Assembly: GCA_900469625.1 (NCBI GenBank)
Contig: UBXV01000059.1
Coordinates: forward strand, 1 to 37,163
Length of the DNA stretch: 37,163 nucleotides
Direction of reading: 5' to 3'
DNA from: Hyphomicrobiales bacterium
GTDB lineage: Bacteria; Pseudomonadota; Alphaproteobacteria; Rhizobiales; Rhizobiaceae
The position numbers were made by a program, and so were the translations under genes. The notes below the pieces were generated by a model. It saw only the letters and a program-made list of their open reading frames with translations. It had not been told where the DNA came from and ran no database searches. Shown in pieces: positions 6,454-14,861 of the stretch (positions within the stretch are counted from its first letter, which is position 1; the number at the start of each line of letters is the position of its first letter).

Positions 6454-9078
6454 ATGACGCAATTCCGGCAGGATGAAACGCCACAACCGAAGTCGTTTGC
6501 CAGGATACTGGCACTGAAGAGATATGTCGCGCGCGCGGTCCTCACCGCCGAGCAGGTTCTGCCACGTGCCCTTGTTCCCGCCTCGATCGTACTTCTTTTT
6601 CTGTCGTCCGCTTGGCTCGGTCTGTTCCGGATCGCTCCCCTTTGGTTGCATGCCGCCCTGCTCCTGGGCTTTCTCGTCGCCTTCATTGCCGCCCTCGTTC
6701 CGCTGACCCGGATCAGACTGCCGGGCACCGTCGATGCCGACCGCATGCTCGAAGAGCGCAACGACCTGCCGCACCAGGCGATCCGTGTCCAGGACGACAT
6801 GCCGGCAACGGGCGGCGCTTTCGGCCAGGCGCTGTGGCGCGAACACCAGACGCGCATGGCCAGCATGGTCCGGGCGCTCGACACCGGCCTGCCGCGGCCC
6901 GACATCGCCCGTCATGACCCCTTCGCGTTGCGGGCGCTGCCGGTCCTGATCGCCTGCGTGGCCTTCGCCTATTCCTATTCCAACCGCGCGGGCCTGCTCT
7001 CCGACGCGTTCCACCTGCCGCAGCCCCAAAGCGAAGTTGCCGACATCCGGGTCGATGCCTGGGTGACGCCACCCGCCTACACCGGACGGGCGCCTGTCTT
7101 CCTCACCGGCCGCCAGGGCGTCGCCTCCCCGGCCGACGAGACAGCAGCGATCACCATTCCGCAGTTCAGCGATCTGACCGTGCGCGTCACCGGCACCGGT
7201 TCGGACGAGGCCGTGCGCTACACCGAAAGCGGCGGCACGGCACCGATCTTGATCCCGACCGCCGGCGAGAAGCCCGACGAAAAGGCGGCGGCAGCGGAGC
7301 CGGCCAGCCAAAATGCGTCCGAGACCGCCAACGCCGTGCGCAACCACCTCTACAAGATCGTCAAGGACGGCGAATTGTCGGTCGGCGGCCAGACGTGGAC
7401 GTTCAAGATCACGCCCGACAGCGTGCCGCAGATCGCATTCGACGGCCTGCCGAAGCCGACCCCCAATGCCTCGCTCGACATCGCGTTCCTCGCATCGGAC
7501 GACTATGGCATCGCCCAGGCCTGGGCCGAGATCAAGCCGCTCGAAGAGCCCGCCAAGGACGCGCGGCCGCTCTATCCGCTGCCCGAATACCGGCTCGACC
7601 TGCCGCGCCGCAACGCCCGCGAGGCCAAGGGCACGACCAGCCGCAACCTCAGCGAACATCCACTCGCCGGCAAGCACGTGCGTGTCACGCTCGTTGCCCG
7701 CGACGCCGCCGGCCAGGAGGGCCGCAGCGTGCCGCAGGACATGATCCTGCCCGCGCGGCAATTCTTCAATCCGCTGGCAGGCTCGGTCGCAGAGCAGCGC
7801 CAGGTCTTCGCGCTCAATGCCAACGAGCTGCCGCGCGCGATCGACCTCAATGACGCGATCACCAGCTTCGCCGAACAGATGATCCCCAACCTCACCCATT
7901 TCCTCCTGTTGAAATCGGCACGCTCGCGCATGGCGCTCGCGCATGACGACGACATGCTGCGCGATGCGGCCAAGCATCTCTGGGAAATCGCGCTTGGCAT
8001 CGAGGATGGCGATCTGTCGCTTGCCGACCGGCGCCTGCGCGATGCGCAGCAGGCGCTTTCGGACGCGCTCGAGCGCAATGCGCCTGACGAGGAAATCGCC
8101 AAGCTGATGAAGGAACTGCGCGAGGCCATGCAGGAATACATGCAGGCGCTCGCCAAGGAGGCCGCGAAAAACCCGCGCATGGCTGCCAATCCGGACCAGA
8201 ACAATGTGCTGCGCCAGCAGGATCTGGACAAGATGATGAACCAGATCGAGAACCTGGCACGCTCTGGCGCGCGCGACCAGGCCCGGCAGATGCTGTCCGA
8301 GCTGCAGCGAATGATGAACAACCTGCAGGCGGGCCGCAGCCAGCAGCAGCAGGGCGAACAGAACAACGCCATGCGCGAGCAGATGGACAAGCTCGGCAAG
8401 CTGATGCAGGAGCAGCAGCGGCTGATGGACGAGACCTTCAAGCTCGACCAGGCGCAGCGCGACCGCATGCAGCGCGGCGACCCGCTGCAGGGCGAGGACA
8501 ACGAGCTTTACGGCCAGGACATGCCCCAGGACCCGGGCCAGCGCGGCGACGAGAACGGCCAGCCCAATCCGCTTGACGAGATGACCGCCGAGCAGCTGAA
8601 GGAAGCGCTGAAACAGCTGAAGCAGCAGCAGGATGCGCTCGGCAAGCAGCTGGGCGAATTGCAAAAGGGGCTGGAAGGCCTCGGCATCAAGCCCGGCAAG
8701 GGCTTTGGCGATGCCAAGCGCGAGATGGACGGCGCTTCCGGCTCGCTTGGCAAGGGCCAGGGTGAACCGGCCGTCGGCAGCCAGGGCCGCGCGCTTCAGG
8801 CGCTGCGCGATGGCGCGCAGGACATGATGAACCAGATGCAGGCCCAGGGTCAGGGACCCGGCCAGGGTGTGCCTCAGTATGGCCAGAACGGCCGTGATCC
8901 GCTCGGCCGGCGCCAGCAGAATGCCGGTCCCGATTTCGGCGACCAGGTCAAGGTGCCCGATGAGATCGACACCCAGCGGGCCCGCGAGATCCTTGACGAG
9001 ATCCGCCGCCGGCTCGGCAACACGATGTCGCCGGAAGCCGAACGTCAATATCTCGAACGCCTGCTCGACATGCGCTGA
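6454..9078 (+). CDS. DUF4175/TIGR02302-family large membrane protein
   Basis: The 874-residue protein has three predicted membrane helices near the N-terminus (about residues 38-60, 62-84 and 152-172). A mixed domain of roughly 450 residues follows, then a long region very rich in Gln, Met, Gly and Lys from about residue 560 to 860. That region contains repeated short patterns such as QQQ, MMNQM and GQGQGPGQG and is probably coiled-coil or disordered. This layout matches the TIGR02302 family found after lysA in Rhizobiales; its function is unknown. The repetitive C-terminus suggests an extended envelope or scaffold role, but that is speculation. A full-length open frame on the opposite strand is a codon-bias shadow. 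Confidence 0.85.
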   Translation: MTQFRQDETPQPKSFARILALKRYVARAVLTAEQVLPRALVPASIVLLFLSSAWLGLFRIAPLWLHAALLLGFLVAFIAALVPLTRIRLPGTVDADRMLEERNDLPHQAIRVQDDMPATGGAFGQALWREHQTRMASMVRALDTGLPRPDIARHDPFALRALPVLIACVAFAYSYSNRAGLLSDAFHLPQPQSEVADIRVDAWVTPPAYTGRAPVFLTGRQGVASPADETAAITIPQFSDLTVRVTGTGSDEAVRYTESGGTAPILIPTAGEKPDEKAAAAEPASQNASETANAVRNHLYKIVKDGELSVGGQTWTFKITPDSVPQIAFDGLPKPTPNASLDIAFLASDDYGIAQAWAEIKPLEEPAKDARPLYPLPEYRLDLPRRNAREAKGTTSRNLSEHPLAGKHVRVTLVARDAAGQEGRSVPQDMILPARQFFNPLAGSVAEQRQVFALNANELPRAIDLNDAITSFAEQMIPNLTHFLLLKSARSRMALAHDDDMLRDAAKHLWEIALGIEDGDLSLADRRLRDAQQALSDALERNAPDEEIAKLMKELREAMQEYMQALAKEAAKNPRMAANPDQNNVLRQQDLDKMMNQIENLARSGARDQARQMLSELQRMMNNLQAGRSQQQQGEQNNAMREQMDKLGKLMQEQQRLMDETFKLDQAQRDRMQRGDPLQGEDNELYGQDMPQDPGQRGDENGQPNPLDEMTAEQLKEALKQLKQQQDALGKQLGELQKGLEGLGIKPGKGFGDAKREMDGASGSLGKGQGEPAVGSQGRALQALRDGAQDMMNQMQAQGQGPGQGVPQYGQNGRDPLGRRQQNAGPDFGDQVKVPDEIDTQRAREILDEIRRRLGNTMSPEAERQYLERLLDMR

Positions 9079-9106
9079 CGCGCGACCGGCAACACGCACC
9101 GGAACG

Positions 9107-9145
9107 AAAACGCCCCCGGCACCGAAATGTGCCGGGGGCGTTTTT
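9107..9145 (+). terminator. Strong terminator, probably bidirectional
   Basis: A perfect 16-bp inverted repeat (9107-9122 with 9129-9144) with a 6-base loop, starting AAAACGCCCCCGG and ending CCGGGGGCGTTTTT. It ends the DUF4175 gene on the plus strand. The run of A on the left arm gives a U-run for minus-strand transcripts as well, so it can also end the converging cpdR transcript. Confidence 0.92.
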
Positions 9146-9222
9146 ATGATCGGGAATGAAATGCCCTAGGGGTTACCTAGGCGCCCGCCCGGCAGATGCG
9201 GACGTGTCAGGCATCGGGCGTG

Positions 9223-9582
9223 TCAGGCGGCAAGTGCCAACGCGACCGCCTTGCGGATATCGGGCAGTGAAAAGGGCTTGGAAATGACGTCGACGATCTT
9301 GTCGGCAAGGTCGTCTGCGCGCTCACGCTGCTCGGCATAGCCGGTCATCAGCAGGATCTTCATCGCCGGAAAGGCGGCGGCGGCCTGATGGGTCAACTCG
9401 ATGCCATCCATCACCGGCATGCGGATATCGGACAGAAGCAGATCGAAGTTGTCGGTCTGCAAGCAGGCAAGCCCGTCTGCACCGTCTCCAGCCTCCACGG
9501 TTTCATGTCCATCGAGCCTCAGGGCCCGCGCGACGAAGGAACGCAATGCATCCTCGTCCTCGGTAATCAGGATCTTCGCCAT
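9223..9582 (-). CDS. cpdR: CpdR-type single-domain response regulator
   Basis: A stand-alone receiver domain of 119 residues with no output domain. The acidic pocket is in ITEDED (residues 6-11), the phospho-acceptor is Asp52 in LLLSDIRMPVMDG, the switch threonine is Thr79 in LLMTGYAEQRERA, and the conserved lysine is Lys101 in SKPFSL. The LLMTGYAEQRERA and KPFSL stretches are typical of CpdR. In its unphosphorylated form CpdR primes ClpXP to degrade cell-cycle proteins such as CtrA. Rhizobia often have two copies, and which one this is cannot be settled here. The second of two adjacent ATGs (9582) is chosen because it stands 5 bases after GGAGG; the first is only 2 bases away. The frame extends upstream to 9702 without family similarity. 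Confidence 0.8.
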   Translation of the reverse strand: MAKILITEDEDALRSFVARALRLDGHETVEAGDGADGLACLQTDNFDLLLSDIRMPVMDGIELTHQAAAAFPAMKILLMTGYAEQRERADDLADKIVDVISKPFSLPDIRKAVALALAA

Positions 9583-9874
9583 CATGGCCTCCGCGTTCGC
9601 TGCGACGGCACGGCTCTTTCGCATAGAGACCGGCCCATTCCAATCGATACGGCAACGCTCACGAAAAATGTGACGGAAGACCGCAGCGGCGCGCAGCCTC
9701 ACGAGGGGCCGAAACGCGACACCACGCCAAACAACCAGCTTTTTCTTTGTGTTCGGTAAACGCCGGGCGGCTGGATTTCAGAATGCCGCACAGGCAGGGC
9801 CAATTCCGATCGATGCGGAAGGCGGCGAAGGCGCTGCGAACCCGAAGGTCGCGGCGCTTTCTATTCCCGCATTT

Positions 9875-10420
9875 TTACTCGGCGTCGCCGGTGACGACGC
9901 CGACGAAGGGCAGTTCGCGGAAGGCGTAAGCCACGTCCATGCCGTAGCCGACGACGAAATGATCAGGGCATTCGAAGCCGACATAGTCGGCCTCAAGCTC
10001 GACCTTGCGCTTGATGCGCTTGTCGAGCAGCACGGCGATGGTGACGTTGCGCGCGCCACGCTCGAACATCAGCTCCTTGGCGAAGCGCAGGGTGCGGCCG
10101 GACTCCAGAATATCGTCGATCAGGAGCACGTCGCGACCATGTACGTCGCTGTCGATGTCCTTGATGATCTTGACGCCCTGCGAAACCGTGCCGAGCCCGT
10201 AGCTCGAAAGCGTGATAAACTCGACCTCGGGCGCAAGGCCGGTATTGTGCATCGCGCGGATCAGGTCCGCGGCAAAGATGAACGAGCCTTTCAGCACCGC
10301 GATCACCAGAAGGTCCTGATGCGGACCGTTGACGATCATGTCGGCAAGCTCGTTGTTGCGTGCGGCGATCGTCTCTGCCGTGTACAGGGGCTCGATATTC
10401 TTTCCGCGAACGACGGGCAT
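9875..10420 (-). CDS. hpt: Hypoxanthine phosphoribosyltransferase
   Basis: Purine salvage enzyme that makes IMP (and usually GMP) from the free base and PRPP in the cytoplasm. The 181-residue length is typical. The PRPP-binding loop VLLIDDILESGRTL lies at about residues 98-111. The early VLKGSFIFAADL motif and the late DYVGFECPDHFVVGYGMD segment, which contacts the purine, are both present. The ATG at 10420 is preceded by GGAGAAG on the minus strand. It lies upstream of cpdR on the same strand with a 292-base gap, so co-transcription is possible but not evident. Confidence 0.95.
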   Translation of the reverse strand: MPVVRGKNIEPLYTAETIAARNNELADMIVNGPHQDLLVIAVLKGSFIFAADLIRAMHNTGLAPEVEFITLSSYGLGTVSQGVKIIKDIDSDVHGRDVLLIDDILESGRTLRFAKELMFERGARNVTIAVLLDKRIKRKVELEADYVGFECPDHFVVGYGMDVAYAFRELPFVGVVTGDAE

Positions 10421-10483
10421 GCGGCTTCTCCAGCGTTTCTCCCGGAAGACAAACGCCTTCCCTTTCGCGCCCGCTTAGCACAA

Positions 10484-11152
10484 TCAGCGCACGGAGACAC
10501 CGTTTTCGGCGAAGGAAACCTTCACCTCCGGCATTTTTCCACCTGCATATGGAAGCCTGGTCACGAAGCGGCGGCTCTCGCCGGGCGCAATTGCCGCGCC
10601 TTCCGGCAACAATCGCGTCGCCGTGACCTTGCGGCCATTGCTGATCACGTCCACCACGATCAATGGCAGGCGCTGGAGCCCGGAGGAGGAATTGTCGATC
10701 GCGCCGTAGACCGAAAGGACCCGCATGCCGCCGGAATAGTCGAGCGAGGTCGTTACATCGCTGATCGCCAGCGGCGCCTGTATGCGCTGGTCACCGGTCG
10801 AAAGGGCGATGATCCCCGCAAAGGCCGCAAGCGCGAAGGCTGCGACCAGCCCGGCGAACTGGCGCGGCGGCATGGCGCGCAACCGAGCCTCGGCCAAAGA
10901 CAAAAAACGTCCCCCGGCAGCCTGTTCGTCGCGAACGACTGTCAAGCGCGGCCCGGAGCGTCGACTGCGCTGCCGGGTATCGTTGAACACCGGATAGGGA
11001 GTTCGGCGGGCCGTAGCCGCAACCGTTTCGAACTCGACGTCGACATAGTCGGCGCGGCGCGTTGCGGATGCAGCCTGGCGCGGCGCCCGATCCGGCGGCA
11101 ACAGATCGGCACTGGCCGCGGCGCCGGCCGATTTCGTGCGGAATGCCTGCAT
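10484..11152 (-). CDS. Single-pass membrane protein with C-terminal beta domain, function unknown
   Basis: I cannot name this 222-residue protein. An Arg-rich, low-complexity N-terminal half of about 95 residues is probably cytoplasmic. One membrane helix follows (about 98-117). The periplasmic domain (about 135-222) has the pattern YGAIDNSSSGLQRLPLIVV...ATRLLPEGAAIAPGESRRF, recalling the DUF3426/FxLYD-type beta-sandwich found in alphaproteobacterial proteins encoded near ftsE. The CxxC zinc ribbon usual at the N-terminus of DUF3426 proteins is absent. The start at 11152 is chosen for GGAGGG eight bases upstream; the frame continues open to 11614 but runs through the ftsE promoter. It is divergent from ftsE and 63 bases upstream of hpt. 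Confidence 0.7.
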   Translation of the reverse strand: MQAFRTKSAGAAASADLLPPDRAPRQAASATRRADYVDVEFETVAATARRTPYPVFNDTRQRSRRSGPRLTVVRDEQAAGGRFLSLAEARLRAMPPRQFAGLVAAFALAAFAGIIALSTGDQRIQAPLAISDVTTSLDYSGGMRVLSVYGAIDNSSSGLQRLPLIVVDVISNGRKVTATRLLPEGAAIAPGESRRFVTRLPYAGGKMPEVKVSFAENGVSVR

Positions 11153-11276
11153 CGCCTTTCCCTCCAGGATCGCGGGCCGAGCTGTCGTCCCACGCGAAAC
11201 CATCGGGCAATGCGCCGAACCCATGCGGTGCAAGAATCTGGGCATTGCATCAAATCTTTCCGACACGTAAACCGAA

Positions 11277-11347
11277 ATGGTTAATGCTTCGGAAAGAGGT
11301 CGCGAAACCGGCGCCTTTTCATGAAAAATTAACCGCTGCTTAACCAT
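11277..11347. promoter_or_regulatory. CtrA-type binding sites before ftsE
   Basis: TTAAC-N6-TTAAC occurs at 11329-11344, an exact match to the alphaproteobacterial CtrA consensus, and continues to give a TTAACCAT half-site (11340-11347). A second TTAACCAT half-site lies on the minus strand at 11277-11284. The region lies between two divergent genes, about 100 bases before the ftsE start. The match is visible; actual CtrA binding is inference. Confidence 0.65.
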
Positions 11348-11448
11348 GGTTCCGCTGGCGGTTTTGCCTTTCGGTGTCTGGCGTCCTATGCGCAGATGAC
11401 CGGCCTCCAGCAAAACCGCGCGGGTCGTGAGAGAGACTGGGCTACCCT

Positions 11449-12108
11449 TTGATTCATTTTGAGAACGTCGGACTGCGTTATGGTATGGGACCGGAAATTC
11501 TCCGGGACCTGACCTTCGATATTCCGCGGCGGTCGTTCCAGTTCCTGACCGGGCCCTCCGGCGCCGGAAAGACGACGCTTTTGCGCCTTCTCTTCCTCTC
11601 GCTGCAGCCGACACGCGGCCTCATCCGCATGTTCGACCGCAACATTTCGTCGATCCCGCGCGAGGAATTCCCGATGCTGCGCCGACGCGTCGGCATCGTT
11701 TTCCAGGACTTTCGCCTGCTCGATCACCTGACCACCTATGAAAACGTCGCTCTTCCCTTGCGCGTGCGTGGCAAGGACGAATCGAGCTACCGCGCCGACG
11801 TTCTTGAATTGCTGAAATGGGTCGGGCTCGGCGAGCGCATCAACGTGCTGCCGCCGGTACTGTCGGGCGGCGAGAAGCAGCGCGCGGCGATCGCGCGCGC
11901 CCTGATCGACCGGCCGGAGATCCTGCTTGCCGACGAGCCGACCGGCAATGTCGACCCGCCGATGGCCCGCCGCCTGCTCAACCTTTTCCTTGAGCTCAAC
12001 CGGCTCGGCACGGCCGTCGTCATCGCCACCCACGATCTGTCCTTGATGGACCAGGTCGAGGCGCGGCGCATGATCCTTTCGCAAGGGCGGCTCGACATCT
12101 ATGAGTGA
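11449..12108 (+). CDS. ftsE: Cell division ATP-binding protein FtsE
   Basis: ATPase of the FtsEX complex, which couples the divisome to periplasmic peptidoglycan hydrolases. The 219-residue protein has Walker A GPSGAGKT (35-42), Q-loop Gln86, signature LSGGEKQ (138-144), Walker B ILLADE (158-163) and H-loop His195 in ATHDL. It is a single small ABC domain with no membrane part, as expected. The start is TTG at 11449: the following residues IHFENVGLRYGMGPEIL match the family N-terminus, and an in-frame TGA lies a short way upstream. Its stop overlaps the ftsX start by 8 bases, so the two are translationally coupled. A CtrA-type site lies upstream. Confidence 0.95.
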   Translation: MIHFENVGLRYGMGPEILRDLTFDIPRRSFQFLTGPSGAGKTTLLRLLFLSLQPTRGLIRMFDRNISSIPREEFPMLRRRVGIVFQDFRLLDHLTTYENVALPLRVRGKDESSYRADVLELLKWVGLGERINVLPPVLSGGEKQRAAIARALIDRPEILLADEPTGNVDPPMARRLLNLFLELNRLGTAVVIATHDLSLMDQVEARRMILSQGRLDIYE

Positions 12109-13129
12109 GGGCCGCACCAAACGCACCCATGAGGTGCCCGAGCAGCCACCTGAACCGCAGCAGCAGCCGCGACGCACCGAGATGCGCGTGCGCCCCATGG
12201 GGCCGATCGTTCCCTCGACCAACGTGTCCGGCCACGCGCTGATGTGCGTGATCGCCATCATGTCGTTCCTCGCCTGCCTGACGCTCGGTGGCGTCAGCAT
12301 GGTACGCGCCACGGCCCAGAGCTGGCAGAGCCAGATCTCCCGCGAGATCACCATCCAGATCAAGCCGGACGACAATCTCGACATGGAAAAGGCGCTGGCC
12401 GACGCACGCGATCTGGCGCTGACCTTCAGCGGCGCGACCGGCGGCAACATCGTCGACCGCGCGGCGACGGCCCGCCTGCTCGAGCCCTGGCTCGGCGAGG
12501 GCCTCGATCTCGACGAATTGCCGGTTCCCCGCCTCGTCATCATCACCATCGATGAAAACAACCCGCCCGACTTCGTCGCCATGCGCAAGGCGCTGACGGA
12601 GATCATCCCACAGGCGTTTCTCGATGATCACCGCACCTGGGTCGATCGCCTGGTGGCAATGGCCAACACGACGGCGATGATCGGTACAGGCGTGCTCGTG
12701 CTCGTCTTCTCGACGATGGTGCTGACCGTCATCTTCGCCACGCGCGGCGCCCTGTCTGGAAACCGCCATATCGTCGAAGTGCTGCATTTCGTCGGCGCGG
12801 AGGCCGGTTTCGTCGCATCCGAGTTTCAGAAGCATTTCCTCAGGATCAGCCTCAAGGGCGCCGGCGCCGGCGGGCTTCTGGCGGCGCTGTTCTTCGCGCT
12901 TGCCGGCTACTGGCAATCGCGCACGCTCGCGACACCGGAAACGGACCAGGCGACCGCCCTCTTCGGAACATTCACCATCGGTTACGGTGGGTATCTCGGC
13001 ATTCTTGCCATCATGATCGTCATTGCAGTGTTGACCACGCTGACGGCACGGCTCACCGTGACGCGCACGATCTATGAGATCGACCTGATCCGCTCCGATC
13101 CCGGCCGCACGGATACGTACCAAAGCTGA
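12101..13129 (+). CDS. ftsX: Cell division protein FtsX
   Basis: Membrane partner of FtsE. The 342-residue protein has a proline- and glutamine-rich cytoplasmic head, a first helix at about residues 46-68 and a periplasmic domain of roughly 110 residues. Three more helices follow, at about 190-212, 245-265 and 298-322. This is the standard FtsX 1+3 topology with the periplasmic loop that recruits hydrolase activators. The start codon lies inside the end of ftsE, giving strict coupling. Sequence similarity in this family is low, so the call rests mainly on topology and the ftsE linkage, which together are convincing. Confidence 0.93.
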   Translation: MSEGRTKRTHEVPEQPPEPQQQPRRTEMRVRPMGPIVPSTNVSGHALMCVIAIMSFLACLTLGGVSMVRATAQSWQSQISREITIQIKPDDNLDMEKALADARDLALTFSGATGGNIVDRAATARLLEPWLGEGLDLDELPVPRLVIITIDENNPPDFVAMRKALTEIIPQAFLDDHRTWVDRLVAMANTTAMIGTGVLVLVFSTMVLTVIFATRGALSGNRHIVEVLHFVGAEAGFVASEFQKHFLRISLKGAGAGGLLAALFFALAGYWQSRTLATPETDQATALFGTFTIGYGGYLGILAIMIVIAVLTTLTARLTVTRTIYEIDLIRSDPGRTDTYQS

Positions 13130-13195
13130 CGCCCTAATGTTTCGCCTTTATTCGATCCATTCCTTGCCGCAATCTGGCGCTATCTGAAGAGAATC

Positions 13196-13924
13196 ATGAT
13201 GGCGCAAGGACTTCGCGGGAGCGGGATGGCCGGAGGGGGGAAATGGCAAGGCGGAGCCGAACAGGAGCGCCGCCGCCGTGGCCCCTTGCGCAGAATTCTC
13301 CGCCGGACGTTCTTCGTCCTGCTTGTTCCACTCGCGATCGTGGTCGCTGCCTTCCTCAATTTTGCCGATACGGTCGCCTCGCTGCAGCCGCCTGACAATC
13401 CCAAGGCGGAGGCGATCGTCGTGCTGACCGGCGGCTTCCAGCGCATCGATCAGGCGGTCGACCTCTTGAAATCCGGCGCCGGCAAGCGGCTCCTCATTTC
13501 TGGCGTCCATCCGGCAACCACCGGCAGCCAGATCCGGCGCAACACGCAAAGCTCGGCCGATCTGTTCAAATGCTGCGTCGACATCGGCCACGAGGCCATC
13601 GACACGATCGGCAATGCCACGGAAGCCAGCCAGTGGATCAGCGACCGCGGCTACAAGCGCGTGCTTGTCGTGACCAACAATTACCACATGCCGCGCAGCC
13701 TGCTCGAACTGCGCCGTGCCCGTCCGGAGACCGAATTCATCGCCTACCCCGTCGTCAATTCCGACCTCAAGACGACGAACTGGCTGCGCAATCCGATGGT
13801 GCTGAAATCGATCCTGCTGGAATTCGGCAAGTATACTGTCGCCTCCGTGCGCGACATGGCCGGCGCCCGCCCTGCGAGTGGTTTGCGCACCGTTCCCTCG
13901 CGCGCGACACCTGCCGAAGAATAG
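13196..13924 (+). CDS. YdcF/ElyC-like DUF218 membrane protein
   Basis: A 242-residue protein with a basic N-terminal segment, one membrane helix (about residues 38-58), and a DUF218 domain beginning AEAIVVLTGGFQRIDQAVDLL. Other family motifs are KRLLISGVHP, GNATEASQW and VVTNNYHMPRSLLELRRA. In this family ElyC and SanA affect envelope integrity and peptidoglycan or undecaprenyl-lipid metabolism in enterobacteria; the biochemical role is unresolved. The ATG at 13196 follows GAAGAGA; a second ATG directly after it and one at 13226 are alternatives. It lies between ftsX and plsC on the same strand, so a cell-envelope operon is likely. Confidence 0.82.
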   Translation: MMAQGLRGSGMAGGGKWQGGAEQERRRRGPLRRILRRTFFVLLVPLAIVVAAFLNFADTVASLQPPDNPKAEAIVVLTGGFQRIDQAVDLLKSGAGKRLLISGVHPATTGSQIRRNTQSSADLFKCCVDIGHEAIDTIGNATEASQWISDRGYKRVLVVTNNYHMPRSLLELRRARPETEFIAYPVVNSDLKTTNWLRNPMVLKSILLEFGKYTVASVRDMAGARPASGLRTVPSRATPAEE

Positions 13925-14048
13925 TCGTCAGCGCGCTTCCATCAGCAAAGTGAGAACGAGCAGTTTTCCTTCGGCCTTTATTCGTGTACGCAGCGACCGA
14001 CCGGCCATAGGCTGGATATAACTGAACTCGCCTTTCGAGAGCCTGCTG

Positions 14049-14840
14049 ATGATCGTCCTGCGTTCGGTCCTTTTCAATCTGGTCTTCTACGTCAATCTGA
14101 TCCTGCAGATGATCGTCTTTACGCCGGCCTATTTCCTGGTGTCGCGAAAGACGTCCTGGTTCGTCCCGAAGAACTGGGCGCGCAGCAATCACTGGCTGTT
14201 CGAAAAGATGGTCGGCACGACCTTCGAGATCGAGGGCCTGGAAAATATTCCGAAGAGCGGCTACATCTTCGCGCCGAAGCACCAGTCGTTCTGGGATGTC
14301 TATGCGCTGTTGCCCTGGCTCAATGACCCGTTCTTCATTCTCAAGCGCGAACTGACCTGGATCCCGCTGTTCGGCTGGTACATCCAGAAGCAGCGCATGG
14401 TGCCGGTAAACCGCGCCGCCCGCGGCCGCGCCATGACCGAGGTGATGGACCGCGCCAAGCAGGAAATGGCGTCTGGCCGCGAGCTGATCATCTATCCCGA
14501 AGGCACCCGCCGTCCGCCGGGCGCGCCGCCGCACTATAAGTACGGCATCGCCCGCCTCTACCGCGACCTGAACGTGCCGGTCGTGCCCGTTGCCATGCAT
14601 CCCGGCCTGTTCTGGCCGCGCCGCAAATTCCTGCGCTACCCCGGTCATTTCAAGGTGCGCGTTCTGCCGCCGATCGAGGCCGGTCTCGATCCGGACGAGT
14701 TCCTCGCCAGGCTGATCGAAGTGACCGAAACGGCAAGCGACGAGCTTCTCATCGAGACCGTCAAGAACAACCCGCACCTGCCGCTGCCGCCGACGGCAAA
14801 GCAGCGTCTCGCCGAGCTGAAGGCAATGGGTCGCGGCTAA
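14049..14840 (+). CDS. plsC: 1-acyl-sn-glycerol-3-phosphate acyltransferase
   Basis: Makes phosphatidic acid from lysophosphatidic acid at the inner membrane. The 263-residue protein has an N-terminal membrane helix (about 8-31). Its acyltransferase box HQSFWD (His78, Asp83) is preceded by Lys rather than the usual Asn, a variant common in alphaproteobacterial PlsC. The second box is EGTR at 151-154, in IIYPEGTRRPPG. The FILKRELTWIPLFGW block and VPVVPVAMHPGLFW also fit the family. It follows the ydcF-like gene by 124 bases and converges with the ChaC-like gene. Confidence 0.92.
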   Translation: MIVLRSVLFNLVFYVNLILQMIVFTPAYFLVSRKTSWFVPKNWARSNHWLFEKMVGTTFEIEGLENIPKSGYIFAPKHQSFWDVYALLPWLNDPFFILKRELTWIPLFGWYIQKQRMVPVNRAARGRAMTEVMDRAKQEMASGRELIIYPEGTRRPPGAPPHYKYGIARLYRDLNVPVVPVAMHPGLFWPRRKFLRYPGHFKVRVLPPIEAGLDPDEFLARLIEVTETASDELLIETVKNNPHLPLPPTAKQRLAELKAMGRG

Positions 14841-14850
14841 CTCAGCCGCG
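14832..14850. repeat. Hairpin over the plsC stop codon, weak terminator candidate
   Basis: CGCGGCT (14832-14838) pairs with AGCCGCG (14844-14850) around a 5-base loop, and the plsC stop codon lies at its centre. It sits in the 21-base gap between convergent genes. There is no T-run on either side, so intrinsic termination is doubtful. Confidence 0.35.
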
Positions 14851-14861
14851 GCGCTGGCAAG

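Noticed and set aside
6424-9099. 891-codon open frame antisense to the DUF4175 gene
   Set aside because: It mirrors the sense gene along its full length and its translation is a low-complexity Leu/His/Val/Arg mixture. High GC at third positions suppresses antisense stops; no family similarity is visible.
9749-11284. 511-codon plus-strand frame opposite hpt and the membrane protein gene
   Set aside because: It is antisense to hpt, whose PRPP motif is clear, and no ribosome site or domain supports it.
13143-13984. Repeated CCTTTATTCG before the ydcF-like gene (near 13143) and before plsC (near 13975)
   Set aside because: Only about 10 shared bases at different distances from the starts; probably chance.
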